Part shown: positions 45,482 through 52,820 of the stretch, piece after piece
How positions within the stretch are numbered: position 1 is the stretch's first letter
How the letters are laid out: each line of letters begins with the position of its first letter
From: Aldehydirespirator sp965203575
GTDB lineage: Bacteria; Actinomycetota; Acidimicrobiia; Acidimicrobiales; Aldehydirespiratoraceae
Length of the DNA stretch: 64,000 nt
Direction: 5' to 3'
NCBI GenBank assembly: GCA_965203575.1
Contig: OZ241894.1
Location: forward strand, 2,232,001 to 2,296,000
The notes under the pieces: model-generated
What the model was told of the DNA's origin: nothing
The model's database searches: none
What the model saw: the letters and a program-made list of their open reading frames with translations, nothing else
Translations under genes and position numbers: made by a program

Positions 45482-46486
45482 ATGTCCATCGCTCGCCGCA
45501 CCTCGCTCCGTCGTCCGACCCGACGGCGCCTTCTCGAAACGGCGGCAGTGCTCGCGCTGGTGGTCGCGGCCTGCGGCTCCGACGATCCGGTCGCCACGCC
45601 CGTCACCGGGGCCGTTACCGCATCGACAACGGTGCCTGCCGGCGACGCCGCATCGACAACGGTGCCTGCCGGCCAGACGACGACGACCACTCTGGCGACC
45701 GGATCGGAGCCTGCGGACGCGCCGCCCACCCCCATTGATGCGAGTACTGCGGAGAGCCCCGGCTCTGATGGGTCGAGTCACGTCGAGGAGGATCTAGCGG
45801 GGGACGCGGGGGCGCAGCCCTTCGATGGGCCCTCGACTGAGGAGGCCATGCCGGTGCCGGTCGGCGAGCCGGTCGAAGGCGCCTTGGACTCAGCCGACGA
45901 CAGCGACCTCTTTGTCTTCGAGGCCGTGGAGGGCGAGTTCTACCTTCTGTACGTGTCAGGGGGCTCGCTCGCGGATCCGACGCTGGCGCTGTACGACGCC
46001 GACGGCGTGTGGCTGGACGGCGACGACGACTCCGTGGGCTATCTGGAGCCGCTTCTGTTCTGGGAGGCGTCGGGCACGGGTTCCTTCCATGTCGAGGTGG
46101 GCGGCTACAGCGCCGGGTCCTACACGTTGACTATCGACGTGTCCGACATCGATGATCACGCCGACTCCGAGGCGGGGGCGACGGTGGCCGCGGTGGGCGA
46201 GCGGATCGAAGCGGTGGTGGATTATGACGGCGACACCGACCTCTTCGTGTTCGAGGCCGTGGAGGGCGAGACCTACGACATAGAGGCGCTGCCGGGGACT
46301 CTGAAGTATCTGAGGCTGTTGCTGTTCGACGCCGACGGCGCGGTGCTGGACGCGGATATCGGTCCCGCGGACCCGCCGCCGCTCCTGCGCTGGGAGGCAT
46401 CGAGCACGGGCTCTCACTACGTCGCAGTGGAGGGTTACGCCTTCGGATCCGGCGGGTCCTACAGCTTGATGATCACACGCCGCTAA
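45482..46486 (+). CDS. Lipoprotein with two PPC (pre-peptidase C-terminal-like) domains
   Basis: A 334-residue predicted lipoprotein. The signal peptide has an arginine-rich n-region and a lipobox VAAC with Cys31. A Thr/Ala/Pro linker (about 45-75) contains two units of ASTTVPAG encoded by a 30-base direct repeat. Two PPC-like beta domains follow: GEPVEGALDSADDSDLFVFE to YSAGSYTLTID (about 125-215) and GERIEAVVDYDGDTDLFVFE to GSYSLMITRR (about 235-334). PPC domains are usually appended to secreted enzymes; here they stand alone. Partner or ligand is unknown. A damaged paralogue lies at 51391-51775. Confidence 0.8.
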   Translation: MSIARRTSLRRPTRRRLLETAAVLALVVAACGSDDPVATPVTGAVTASTTVPAGDAASTTVPAGQTTTTTLATGSEPADAPPTPIDASTAESPGSDGSSHVEEDLAGDAGAQPFDGPSTEEAMPVPVGEPVEGALDSADDSDLFVFEAVEGEFYLLYVSGGSLADPTLALYDADGVWLDGDDDSVGYLEPLLFWEASGTGSFHVEVGGYSAGSYTLTIDVSDIDDHADSEAGATVAAVGERIEAVVDYDGDTDLFVFEAVEGETYDIEALPGTLKYLRLLLFDADGAVLDADIGPADPPPLLRWEASSTGSHYVAVEGYAFGSGGSYSLMITRR

Positions 46487-46506
46487 CGGCCCGTCTCCGG
46501 CCGGCA

Positions 46507-46585
46507 GGTCGTGTCGCCGGCGTGCTCCGGTGGCGCAAGCACCGCTATTGCTTCCCCGGCGCCCCCTCCCGGCCCGGCTGGCGAC
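46507..46585. repeat. 79-bp direct repeat, copy A
   Basis: Matches 47492-47570 at 76 of 79 bases in direct orientation. Copies A and B flank the VapBC pair; copy B lies 92 bases upstream of the intact lipoprotein gene at 47662, and copy A precedes a remnant of the same gene. Confidence 0.95.
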
Positions 46586-46599
46586 TGCTCGCGTGCCGA

Positions 46600-46718
46600 C
46601 GCCGCGAATCGCCGCTCAGGAGGAAAGCCGACATGATGTTCTGGTTGGTGGCGCCGCCGCTGCCGTCCCGGAGTTCTTCGAGCAGATGAAGGAGGTCCGT
46701 CGAGCCGCCTTGAGCTGA
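46600..46718 (+). pseudogene. Deletion remnant of the 47662-49221 lipoprotein gene
   Basis: CTCAGGAGGaaaGCCGAC and the following ~45 bases match 48838-48895 of the intact gene (the DRMLWLVVSPLPS region). They are joined directly, out of frame, to a copy of its 3' end (EQMKEVRRAALS versus EQMKEIRRAALNQ). Most of the gene between is deleted. With repeat A upstream, this is the decayed half of a duplicated locus. Confidence 0.75.
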
Positions 46719-46724
46719 CAGCGC

Positions 46725-47126
46725 TCATGTCGGACCCAGGACCCGGACTTCGCAGCGCGGGCCGGGGGCTCTGGCTAGACGGATGTCGGCGGTGAGCAGA
46801 GGGCAGTCGAGCGCCTCCGCCAACGCCACGTACACGGCGTCGTAGACGGTGACCGTGGCGCGCAGCTCGTACGCCCGTTGAAGCATCGTCGAAGCTGGAT
46901 ACCGCTGAAACGGCAGATCCGGCAGGATTGCCAGGGCCCTGGCGAAGCGCTCGTCCGTGAGTTCCTTCGCGATCCAGCGTTTCCGGAGGACTGCCGCTGT
47001 CTCGACATCGGCCACGTCCGGGATCGAAACCCCCTCGGCGCGGCTGACGGCGACCCGGGCGACACGACCGGCGCGTCCGTCCTCTGCGAGGAAGTTGGCC
47101 ATCACAGAGGCGTCTAGGACAATCAG
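46725..47126 (-). CDS. vapC: VapC-type PIN-domain toxin
   Basis: A PIN-domain ribonuclease toxin. The conserved first strand and metal-binding Asp (LIVLDASVMANFLAEDG, D5) are only in frame if translation begins at CTG 47126-47124, which overlaps the antitoxin stop (CTGA). A start at the later GTG or ATG (47111, 47108) would remove that Asp. Other acidic positions are in ADVETAAVLRK and TVYDAVYVALAEALDCPLLTAD. Length is then 133 residues, normal for VapC. The pair lies inside a duplicated region on the opposite strand to the lipoprotein genes. Confidence 0.85.
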   Translation of the reverse strand: MIVLDASVMANFLAEDGRAGRVARVAVSRAEGVSIPDVADVETAAVLRKRWIAKELTDERFARALAILPDLPFQRYPASTMLQRAYELRATVTVYDAVYVALAEALDCPLLTADIRLARAPGPRCEVRVLGPT

Positions 47127-47416
47127 TGGTGTGGTCCGCTGTCGTCGCGTGCAGCCAACATCTCGAATCTCTCGAGCAGGACTTGGTCGCGTTCGGCTCT
47201 GGCCTCGTCGAGGTCGGCGACCGCCTGTGCGAATCCGACACGGCCGCCCGAGTCCTGCTCGATCCGAGCGATGATCTCGTCGAGGGTCGGGGTCTCGGCC
47301 AGCTTGGCCAACTCGGTGGACAGGTAGCGCTGTAGCGAGGTTCCCGTGGCTCGGGCACGCTGTGTGAGTTTGCGGTGGACGTCTTCGGGGACGTCCCGCA
47401 CCAGCACATGAGGCAT
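47123..47416 (-). CDS. vapB: VapB/FitA-like ribbon-helix-helix antitoxin
   Basis: A 97-residue antitoxin starting at ATG 47416: MPHVLVRDVPEDVHRKLTQR with ATGTSLQRYLSTELAKLAE is the ribbon-helix-helix DNA-binding part. The C-terminal half (about 45-97) should wrap the toxin. The longer frame to 47527 runs into repeat B and has no antitoxin features. A dyad lies exactly at the start codon, so autorepression is likely. Confidence 0.83.
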   Translation of the reverse strand: MPHVLVRDVPEDVHRKLTQRARATGTSLQRYLSTELAKLAETPTLDEIIARIEQDSGGRVGFAQAVADLDEARAERDQVLLERFEMLAARDDSGPHH

Positions 47417-47435
47417 GCTTACATTATGCAAGCAT
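47415..47435. promoter_or_regulatory. vapBC operator/promoter candidate
   Basis: ATGCTT, nine bases, AAGCAT: a 6-bp dyad overlapping the vapB start codon. On the minus strand the spacer holds CATAAT, a -10-like box six bases before the ATG, so the transcript would be leaderless and covered by the dyad. Confidence 0.5.
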
Positions 47436-47491
47436 CTGCGCTCGGGCGCAACCAGTTGACTCCCGCCAGCCCGACATCGGCTCGGCCGCTG

Positions 47492-47570
47492 GGTCGTGTC
47501 GTCGGCGTGCTCCGGTGGCGCAAGCACCGCTATTGCTTCCCCGGCGCCACCTCACGGCCCGGCTGGCGAC
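47492..47570. repeat. 79-bp direct repeat, copy B
   Basis: Second copy of 46507-46585 (three mismatches). It lies in the gap between vapB and the intact lipoprotein gene and may include that gene's promoter region. Confidence 0.95.
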
Positions 47571-47661
47571 TCCTCACATGCTGCCCCACGATCGTCAGCA
47601 CGGCACCCGTCAGCAGTGCACGTAGAGTCGCGGCCAAGAGCACCAAGAGGAGGGGGGCATC

Positions 47662-49221
47662 GTGGCTAGACCCGTAGGGCTGCTCGCCTGTGTTCTTGCC
47701 GTGGTGCTGACCGCTGAGGCCTGCGCGGGCCGCGAGAGTCCCAGTCGGCAGGCCGAGAGTCCGCCCGGGTTCGAGACTGAGATGGAGGCAGCGTCGACAC
47801 AGGACTCTATGGGCACCGAGCAGGCGTCGCCCCCCGCTCCGGCATCGACGGGGCTCGCGATCCTCGACGAGACGATTCCGGCCTCGGGCCTCCATGGCGA
47901 CTACTGGCCGAAGCACGACGATCTGAGGTGGATCAGTTGCAACTCCGACGTCGCATTCATTGGTCACGTCACCGGCTATTCGGAGGGTTTGCTGACGACT
48001 CCTCGATATTCGGCGCGCCGCCACACGGTCTACGACGGCTTGGTATTCACCGTGGACGAGGTCCTGGTCGGTGATCTCGGCGGGGACACTGACCAGGCGA
48101 CCGTCGGGATCATGGCTCTCATCACGAACAGGGACGGATTCCCGGTTTCCAGGGTCGTGGGAGCTCCCTTTGGGGTGATCCGGCCCGGCATCGAGCAGCG
48201 CAACGATCCCGACGGCCCCCGCTACCTCGTCTACGCCGTCGCCGCCGAAGAGGACAGCCCGTTCCATCTTCCCGGCGTCCTCTACTTCAATACCAACGCA
48301 GGCGTCGTGCCGCTGCTTGCTGACGGCGCTCTCGGGGCAGGCGCCGACAGACCATTCTCACGGGGCCATGGCCTTCGAATCGATGACGCGCGAGCCGAGG
48401 CACAAGTCGCGAAGCGGCTGTGCGTGAAGCCGCCACTGCCGCCCGGCACGCTGGACACGTGGAGGAACTCCACCGGCCTGTCGCTGAACATGGGCGAGGC
48501 GCTGTGGGTCGATCGGCTGGACAGGGTGTGCAAGGCCGCGCTCGGCCCAGACATCGACTCGCCGGTGTGGGATCATGAGGCGGCCCTGGCCTTGGCAGAG
48601 GACTTTGCTGACGAGGACGGCCTGCGGGCGGACCTGCCGCCGGAGTCGCACCAGCAGTTCCTTCACGCCGCGGCTGGCGCGCTGTGGATCATGATCGTGC
48701 AGCGGGCTGGACCCGACGCCCCGAGCGTCTGCTGGGACCGCGTGCCGGCCGAGTTCCTTGAAACCGGCCCTCCCGGAGGCGGCTGGGGTTTGCCCCCCGG
48801 ATTCGACACCCACATGACCGAGGAGACCCTGGCGGCGCTCAGGAGGCAGGCCGACAGGATGTTGTGGTTGGTGGTGTCGCCGCTGCCGTCCGGCACCCGT
48901 GAGATCTGGTGGGACGCCACCGGACTGCGGGCGACCATTCTCGAGCACAAGTGGATTGATCGACTCAACCGGGCCTGCAACACGCCGATGGAGGATCCCG
49001 TCTGGGATCGGGACGCTGCGTTGGTGCTGGCCGAGGACTTCATCTTGGAGGACGGGGGCGAGCCCTCGCCGGAGCTGGTCGAGGCCGGAGCGGACGCGCT
49101 GTGGCGCATGACCACTGAGCCGCTGTCGGGGGCGTGCCCGTGGCACTATCCCGCTGACACCCTCGAGCCCGAGCTCTTCGAGCAGATGAAGGAGATCAGG
49201 CGAGCCGCCCTCAACCAATAG
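47662..49221 (+). CDS. Putative secreted/lipoprotein with duplicated C-terminal module, function unknown
   Basis: 519 residues, GTG start behind AAGAGGAGGGGGG. A short N-terminal hydrophobic segment ends AEAC (Cys21), a weak lipobox. The middle (about 75-215) has no recognised family. Two related modules of about 125 residues follow. The first runs from PLPPGTLDTWRNSTGLSLN to EDFADEDG (about 260-390); the second from PLPSGTREIWWDATGLRATI to EDFILEDGG (about 410-519). Each carries W-x-D-RL-R-C and DVAL-type helices. I do not recognise the module. A deleted copy of the gene exists at 46600-46718. Confidence 0.7.
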   Translation: MARPVGLLACVLAVVLTAEACAGRESPSRQAESPPGFETEMEAASTQDSMGTEQASPPAPASTGLAILDETIPASGLHGDYWPKHDDLRWISCNSDVAFIGHVTGYSEGLLTTPRYSARRHTVYDGLVFTVDEVLVGDLGGDTDQATVGIMALITNRDGFPVSRVVGAPFGVIRPGIEQRNDPDGPRYLVYAVAAEEDSPFHLPGVLYFNTNAGVVPLLADGALGAGADRPFSRGHGLRIDDARAEAQVAKRLCVKPPLPPGTLDTWRNSTGLSLNMGEALWVDRLDRVCKAALGPDIDSPVWDHEAALALAEDFADEDGLRADLPPESHQQFLHAAAGALWIMIVQRAGPDAPSVCWDRVPAEFLETGPPGGGWGLPPGFDTHMTEETLAALRRQADRMLWLVVSPLPSGTREIWWDATGLRATILEHKWIDRLNRACNTPMEDPVWDRDAALVLAEDFILEDGGEPSPELVEAGADALWRMTTEPLSGACPWHYPADTLEPELFEQMKEIRRAALNQ

Positions 49222-49315
49222 TGGCACCGATCTCCTACGCCATCCAACCCTTTTGCTTGCATCTGGTCATTAGGAGCGGATGCGATCGCGCCACCGCCAC
49301 GGCAAGCACGCTCCG

Positions 49316-49352
49316 GTAACACTATAAGTGATGTTACGCCCATTTATTGGGC
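49316..49352. promoter_or_regulatory. Two adjacent dyads in the abiE promoter
   Basis: GTAACA / TGTTAC (49316-49321 / 49332-49337) is followed directly by GCCCA / TGGGC (49338-49342 / 49348-49352). A -10-like TAAACT at 49353-49358 would place the transcript start at the ATG of 49365, so the message is probably leaderless. The AbiEi antitoxin is known to bind inverted repeats in its own promoter. Confidence 0.55.
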
Positions 49353-49364
49353 TAAACTGCGCTT

Positions 49365-50186
49365 ATGGTACAACCAGCTGGAATCTCCCTAGAGAACAGG
49401 CGCATCTTGGAAGAACTCCATCGGAGATTTGACGAGCCCTTCACGGCCGAGGAAGCGGCGGAACGCTTGAAGCTGGAACCGGCGAGAGCTAAGCGCCTCA
49501 CCCGGTACTTGGCCGATCGAGGGTGGCTGGATCGAGTCCGGCGTGGCGTCTACCTTCCAGTTCCTTTGGATTCCCATCGATCCGGGCAAGCGCACATGGA
49601 TCCATGGGTGGTCGGGACTTCACTCTTTCGGCCAGCGTACATCGCCGGATGGAGCGCGGCGGAACACTGGGACCTGACGGAGCAAATCTTCCGAAGTGTC
49701 CTAATCGCAACCTCACGGCGCCCGAGAAACCGGCGCCCAACACTCGCTGGCACAAGTCTCGTTCTCCACACGGTGCCACCGAATAAGCACGTCGGCTTGG
49801 TGCCGGTTTGGCGCGGCGGATCCCGCATTCAAGTCACGGATCCTGCCAAGACGATTGTCGATGTTCTCTCAGATCCCAGATGGGGTGGTGGGATCAAGTC
49901 GGTCGCCGAAATGCTGGATGAGTATCTCCACGGAGATCATCGGGACGACGAAGCGCTGCTGGCGTACGGTGACCTCGTCGGCAATGGAGCGGTATTCAAG
50001 CGGCTTGGCTATCTGGTTGAGAGATCAGCGTCGCAGGTTGACGCTCTCTTGGATGCGTGCCGTGCTCGTAGAAGCAGAGGGATCAATGATCTTGACCCAT
50101 CAGTAAGGACGGGAGGATCCGTTGTCACCTCCTGGGGAATTCGTCGCAATGTCGACCTCAACCACACGGGAACGGAGCACGCGTGA
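49365..50186 (+). CDS. abiEi: AbiEi-type antitoxin (type IV toxin-antitoxin)
   Basis: 273 residues. The N-terminal winged helix (FTAEEAAERLKLEPARAKRL, then LADRGWLDRVRRGVYLPVPL) followed by the AbiEi C-terminal domain (AYIAGWSAAEHWDLTEQIF, then TDPAKTIVDVLSDPRWGG) fits the type IV AbiE antitoxin family, which also represses its own promoter. Its last codons overlap the toxin gene (GTGATC context, 4 bases). The C-terminal ~35 residues look unconserved. Confidence 0.87.
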   Translation: MVQPAGISLENRRILEELHRRFDEPFTAEEAAERLKLEPARAKRLTRYLADRGWLDRVRRGVYLPVPLDSHRSGQAHMDPWVVGTSLFRPAYIAGWSAAEHWDLTEQIFRSVLIATSRRPRNRRPTLAGTSLVLHTVPPNKHVGLVPVWRGGSRIQVTDPAKTIVDVLSDPRWGGGIKSVAEMLDEYLHGDHRDDEALLAYGDLVGNGAVFKRLGYLVERSASQVDALLDACRARRSRGINDLDPSVRTGGSVVTSWGIRRNVDLNHTGTEHA

Positions 50187-51415
50187 TCAGCGAGCGCGAT
50201 CTTCGCGCCCGCGTAGCCGAGTGGTCGCTTCGCGACGATGTCGTCGAGAAGGACTACGTGTTGGGTTGGGTGCTGGCGGGTATCGGAACCGAGCCAGCGC
50301 TTCGTGACGGGTGGGTCTTCAAGGGCGGGACGTGTCTGAAGAAGTGCTACCTCGAGACCTTCCGATTCTCGGAGGACTTGGATTTCACTGTCCTGCCTAG
50401 TGGGCCCGTGGAGGCACAGGTCATCGAGGGCCATCTGCTTGGCATGCTCCGTCGCATCGGCGGAGAGTCTGGTATCGAATTCGACGTGAGAGAACCGCGC
50501 ATCCGAGAGCGGCCCAACGGCAGCTTTGAAGCACGGATCTACTACCGCGGCCCTAGGCAGGCTCCGACTCCCGCCAGCATCCGACTGGACTTAACACGCA
50601 ACGAAATCGTCGCTCGTCCGCCCCTGATGCGCAAGATTCAGCACCTCTATACCGATGAGTTGCCCGCTCCCGCCGCGGTGCGCTGCTACTCGCTCGAAGA
50701 GGTCTTTGCCGAGAAGATACGCGCGCTTGGTGAGCGAGGAAGGCCCCGCGATCTGTACGACGTGATCTTCCTGCTAGATCATCCCGCATTGTGGGAGCAC
50801 GCCGTCCTCGTTCGCGAGACGCTGATGATCAAGTGCGAGTCGAAGGATTTGGCGGTGCCGACCTTCGAACTCGTTACTACAGAACAGCGTCGCGCAGAGC
50901 TTGAGTCGGAGTGGAGCAACATGCTGGCGCATCAACTTCCTGCGCTTCCAGGGCTGGACCACTACTGGACTCGTCTGTCCGATCTGTTTCGCTGGCTCGA
51001 TGGACGGACGGAGCGCGAAGCGTTGCCAGCGGTGGGTCGGGAGGGGGAAACCACTTGGGTTCCCGGTCCGACCGCATGGGCGTGGAAAGAGGGTCCAGCG
51101 CTTGAACCGATTCGGTTCGCTGGAGCGAATCTCCTTTGTGTGGATCTCGGGTACCTGAGTGACATCCGACGAATCCGTCCATACTCGCTGAGAGTGTCGC
51201 GGGACGGCAACCTTCTGCTCTACGCCGTCAAGGACGAGACCGGAGAGCTGCGTTCCTATCGCGTGGACCGGATCGAGTCTGTTGAGGTGACTACCAAGCC
51301 GTTCAATCCGACACATCAGGTTGAGTTTCGGTCGACAGGAGAGATGAGAGCTCCTCCAACAGCGCGAGGAATGGGTAGATCTGCTTCCCGTGCGGGGTCG
51401 GGTCCTACACGTTGA
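50183..51415 (+). CDS. abiEii: AbiEii-type nucleotidyltransferase toxin
   Basis: 410 residues. FKGGTCLKK near 46 and RFSEDLDFTVL near 60 are the nucleotidyltransferase motifs (GG-T and the DxD-like acidic pair). LEEVFAEKIRALGERGRPRDLYD near 174 is the second family block. AbiEii toxins block growth, and related enzymes add nucleotides to tRNA acceptor stems. The last ~20 residues (from about GEMRAPPTARGMG) look non-native: the gene runs into the remnant of a PPC lipoprotein and uses a chance stop there. This suggests that the pair arrived by insertion. Confidence 0.87.
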   Translation: MISERDLRARVAEWSLRDDVVEKDYVLGWVLAGIGTEPALRDGWVFKGGTCLKKCYLETFRFSEDLDFTVLPSGPVEAQVIEGHLLGMLRRIGGESGIEFDVREPRIRERPNGSFEARIYYRGPRQAPTPASIRLDLTRNEIVARPPLMRKIQHLYTDELPAPAAVRCYSLEEVFAEKIRALGERGRPRDLYDVIFLLDHPALWEHAVLVRETLMIKCESKDLAVPTFELVTTEQRRAELESEWSNMLAHQLPALPGLDHYWTRLSDLFRWLDGRTEREALPAVGREGETTWVPGPTAWAWKEGPALEPIRFAGANLLCVDLGYLSDIRRIRPYSLRVSRDGNLLLYAVKDETGELRSYRVDRIESVEVTTKPFNPTHQVEFRSTGEMRAPPTARGMGRSASRAGSGPTR

Positions 51416-51775
51416 CGATCGCCGTCTCCGATGTTGTCGATGACCATGCCGACTTACAGGCGGACGCCACTGCGGCCGGGGTGGGCGAGCCGGTCGAGGG
51501 GGTATTGCACTACGACGGGGGCGTCGACCTCTTCGTGTTCGAGGCGGAGTCGGGTGAGTCGTATGAGATAAGGGTGGCGCCGAACACCCCGGAGGCCCCG
51601 TGGACCCGGCTCTGATGCTGTATGACGCCGCCGGCCTGTGGCTGGACAGCGACGATGACTCGGGAGGGTCGCTGGCGCCGTCGCTGTACTGGAGGCGCTG
51701 GTCACGGGTTCCCTCTATGTGGAGGTGGGCGGCTTCGGCGCTGGGTCCTACACGTTGACCATCACACGCCGCTGA
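51391..51775 (+). pseudogene. Truncated, frameshifted PPC-domain lipoprotein
   Basis: From 51399 the sequence encodes GSYTLTIAVSDVVDDHAD and then GEPVEGVLHYDGGVDLFVFE, closely parallel to the lipoprotein at 45482. A shift near 51596 is needed to continue into VDPALMLYDAAGLWLDSDDD. Another near 51692 is needed to reach VEVGGFGAGSYTLTITRR and the stop at 51775. The 5' half is missing at the abiE junction. Confidence 0.85.
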
Positions 51776-51792
51776 GCGGGGCGCTGCCGGAC

Positions 51793-51981
51793 ATGCTCGG
51801 TAGCCTCACTCGGATGGATCGGCCGGCCCCGGACCCGCGCAAGCTGCTTGATCACTGGGAGGAGTGGGAGCGGGGCGAGACGCCGCCGGGCCGGGTGATG
51901 AGCGACCTCAAGACCGGCGGTCTGCGGGAGCTTCTCCAAGACCTGGCGGCAACCGCGGCCGGCGGCGGGGAAGAATCCTGA
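51793..51981 (+). CDS. Small conserved actinobacterial protein, function unknown
   Basis: 62 residues from ATG 51793, or 55 from ATG 51814. The core DRPAPDPRKLLDHWEEWERG, then ETPPGRVMSDLKTGGLRELL, is of a type I recall as a short conserved actinobacterial protein with no assigned role, often near this NUDIX gene. No signal peptide or membrane segment. Its stop overlaps in-frame CTG of the following reading frame. Confidence 0.7.
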   Translation: MLGSLTRMDRPAPDPRKLLDHWEEWERGETPPGRVMSDLKTGGLRELLQDLAATAAGGGEES

Positions 51982-52079
51982 CCGACCCGACCGCACCGCC
52001 CGCGGCGGTCTTCGATCCGCCGCCGGCCCCGGCCGGAAGGGGCGGATCCCAACACATACCCCGTCCGGCCAATGCTCGG

Positions 52080-52727
52080 ATGGGCGGGCCGCCGCCTTGG
52101 TCCGGGCTCCCGGAGCATCGACGCCGCCTGAGCCTGGAACAGGTGCTGCAGGCGGTCGTGGACACCCGGCCGGGGTTCGTCCCCTCACCGGCGACGGTGC
52201 CACCGGGGTCGGCGCCCTCCGCGGTGCTGGTGCTGCTCTACGAGCATCAGGGCGAGCCCTGGGTGGTGCTCACCCGACGCTCCTGGCACCTCCGGCACCA
52301 CGCGGGCGAAGTCTCGTTCCCGGGCGGCAGGCGCGAGCCGGGCGACGCCGACCTATGGGCCACCGCACTGCGGGAAGCGACCGAGGAGATCGGCCTGGAT
52401 CCTGCCAGCGTGGCCCGGATCGGCCGGCTCGACAGCTTTGTCACCGTCGGGTCCCGGTCGCTGGTGTACCCGTTCGTGGCCACCGTCGACCGGCGACCCG
52501 AGCTGGTGCCCGACCCGGTCGAAGTGGAGCAGGTGCTGCACGTCTCGCTGGCCGAGCTGACCGACCCAGAAGCATGGCGGGAGGAGATCTGGTCGCTGGG
52601 AGAAGCCTTTGGCGGTGACCGCGCCATGACCTTCTTCGAACTCCACGGCGACACCGTCTGGGGGGCGACCGCAGCTGTGCTGCGCCGGCTCCTGTCGGTC
52701 GCCACCGTGGGAGCCGACGCCGGGTAG
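52080..52727 (+). CDS. NUDIX hydrolase, CoA pyrophosphatase type
   Basis: 215 residues from ATG 52080. VVLTRRSWHLRHHAGEVSFP with GGRREPGD is the CoA-pyrophosphatase-specific signature just before the Nudix box, and REATEEIGL is the Nudix catalytic helix. It should cleave CoA and derivatives to phosphopantetheine and 3',5'-ADP. Longer reading frames back to 51864 overlap the small upstream gene and are Pro/Ala-rich with no homology feature, though a start at CTG 51978 (CTGA overlap) cannot be excluded. Confidence 0.85.
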   Translation: MGGPPPWSGLPEHRRRLSLEQVLQAVVDTRPGFVPSPATVPPGSAPSAVLVLLYEHQGEPWVVLTRRSWHLRHHAGEVSFPGGRREPGDADLWATALREATEEIGLDPASVARIGRLDSFVTVGSRSLVYPFVATVDRRPELVPDPVEVEQVLHVSLAELTDPEAWREEIWSLGEAFGGDRAMTFFELHGDTVWGATAAVLRRLLSVATVGADAG

Positions 52728-52820
52728 GCTCATCCGGTGCCCGGCTTCCGGCGCCCGGTTTCTTGGTGCCCAGCCCTATGAGCGAACCCGTGCGGAGGTC
52801 GCAGCGCCCGGGGGGCTTCG

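Noticed and set aside
47662..49221. Assigning an enzyme role to the duplicated-module lipoprotein
   Set aside because: No catalytic motif or known domain could be recognised, so function is left open.
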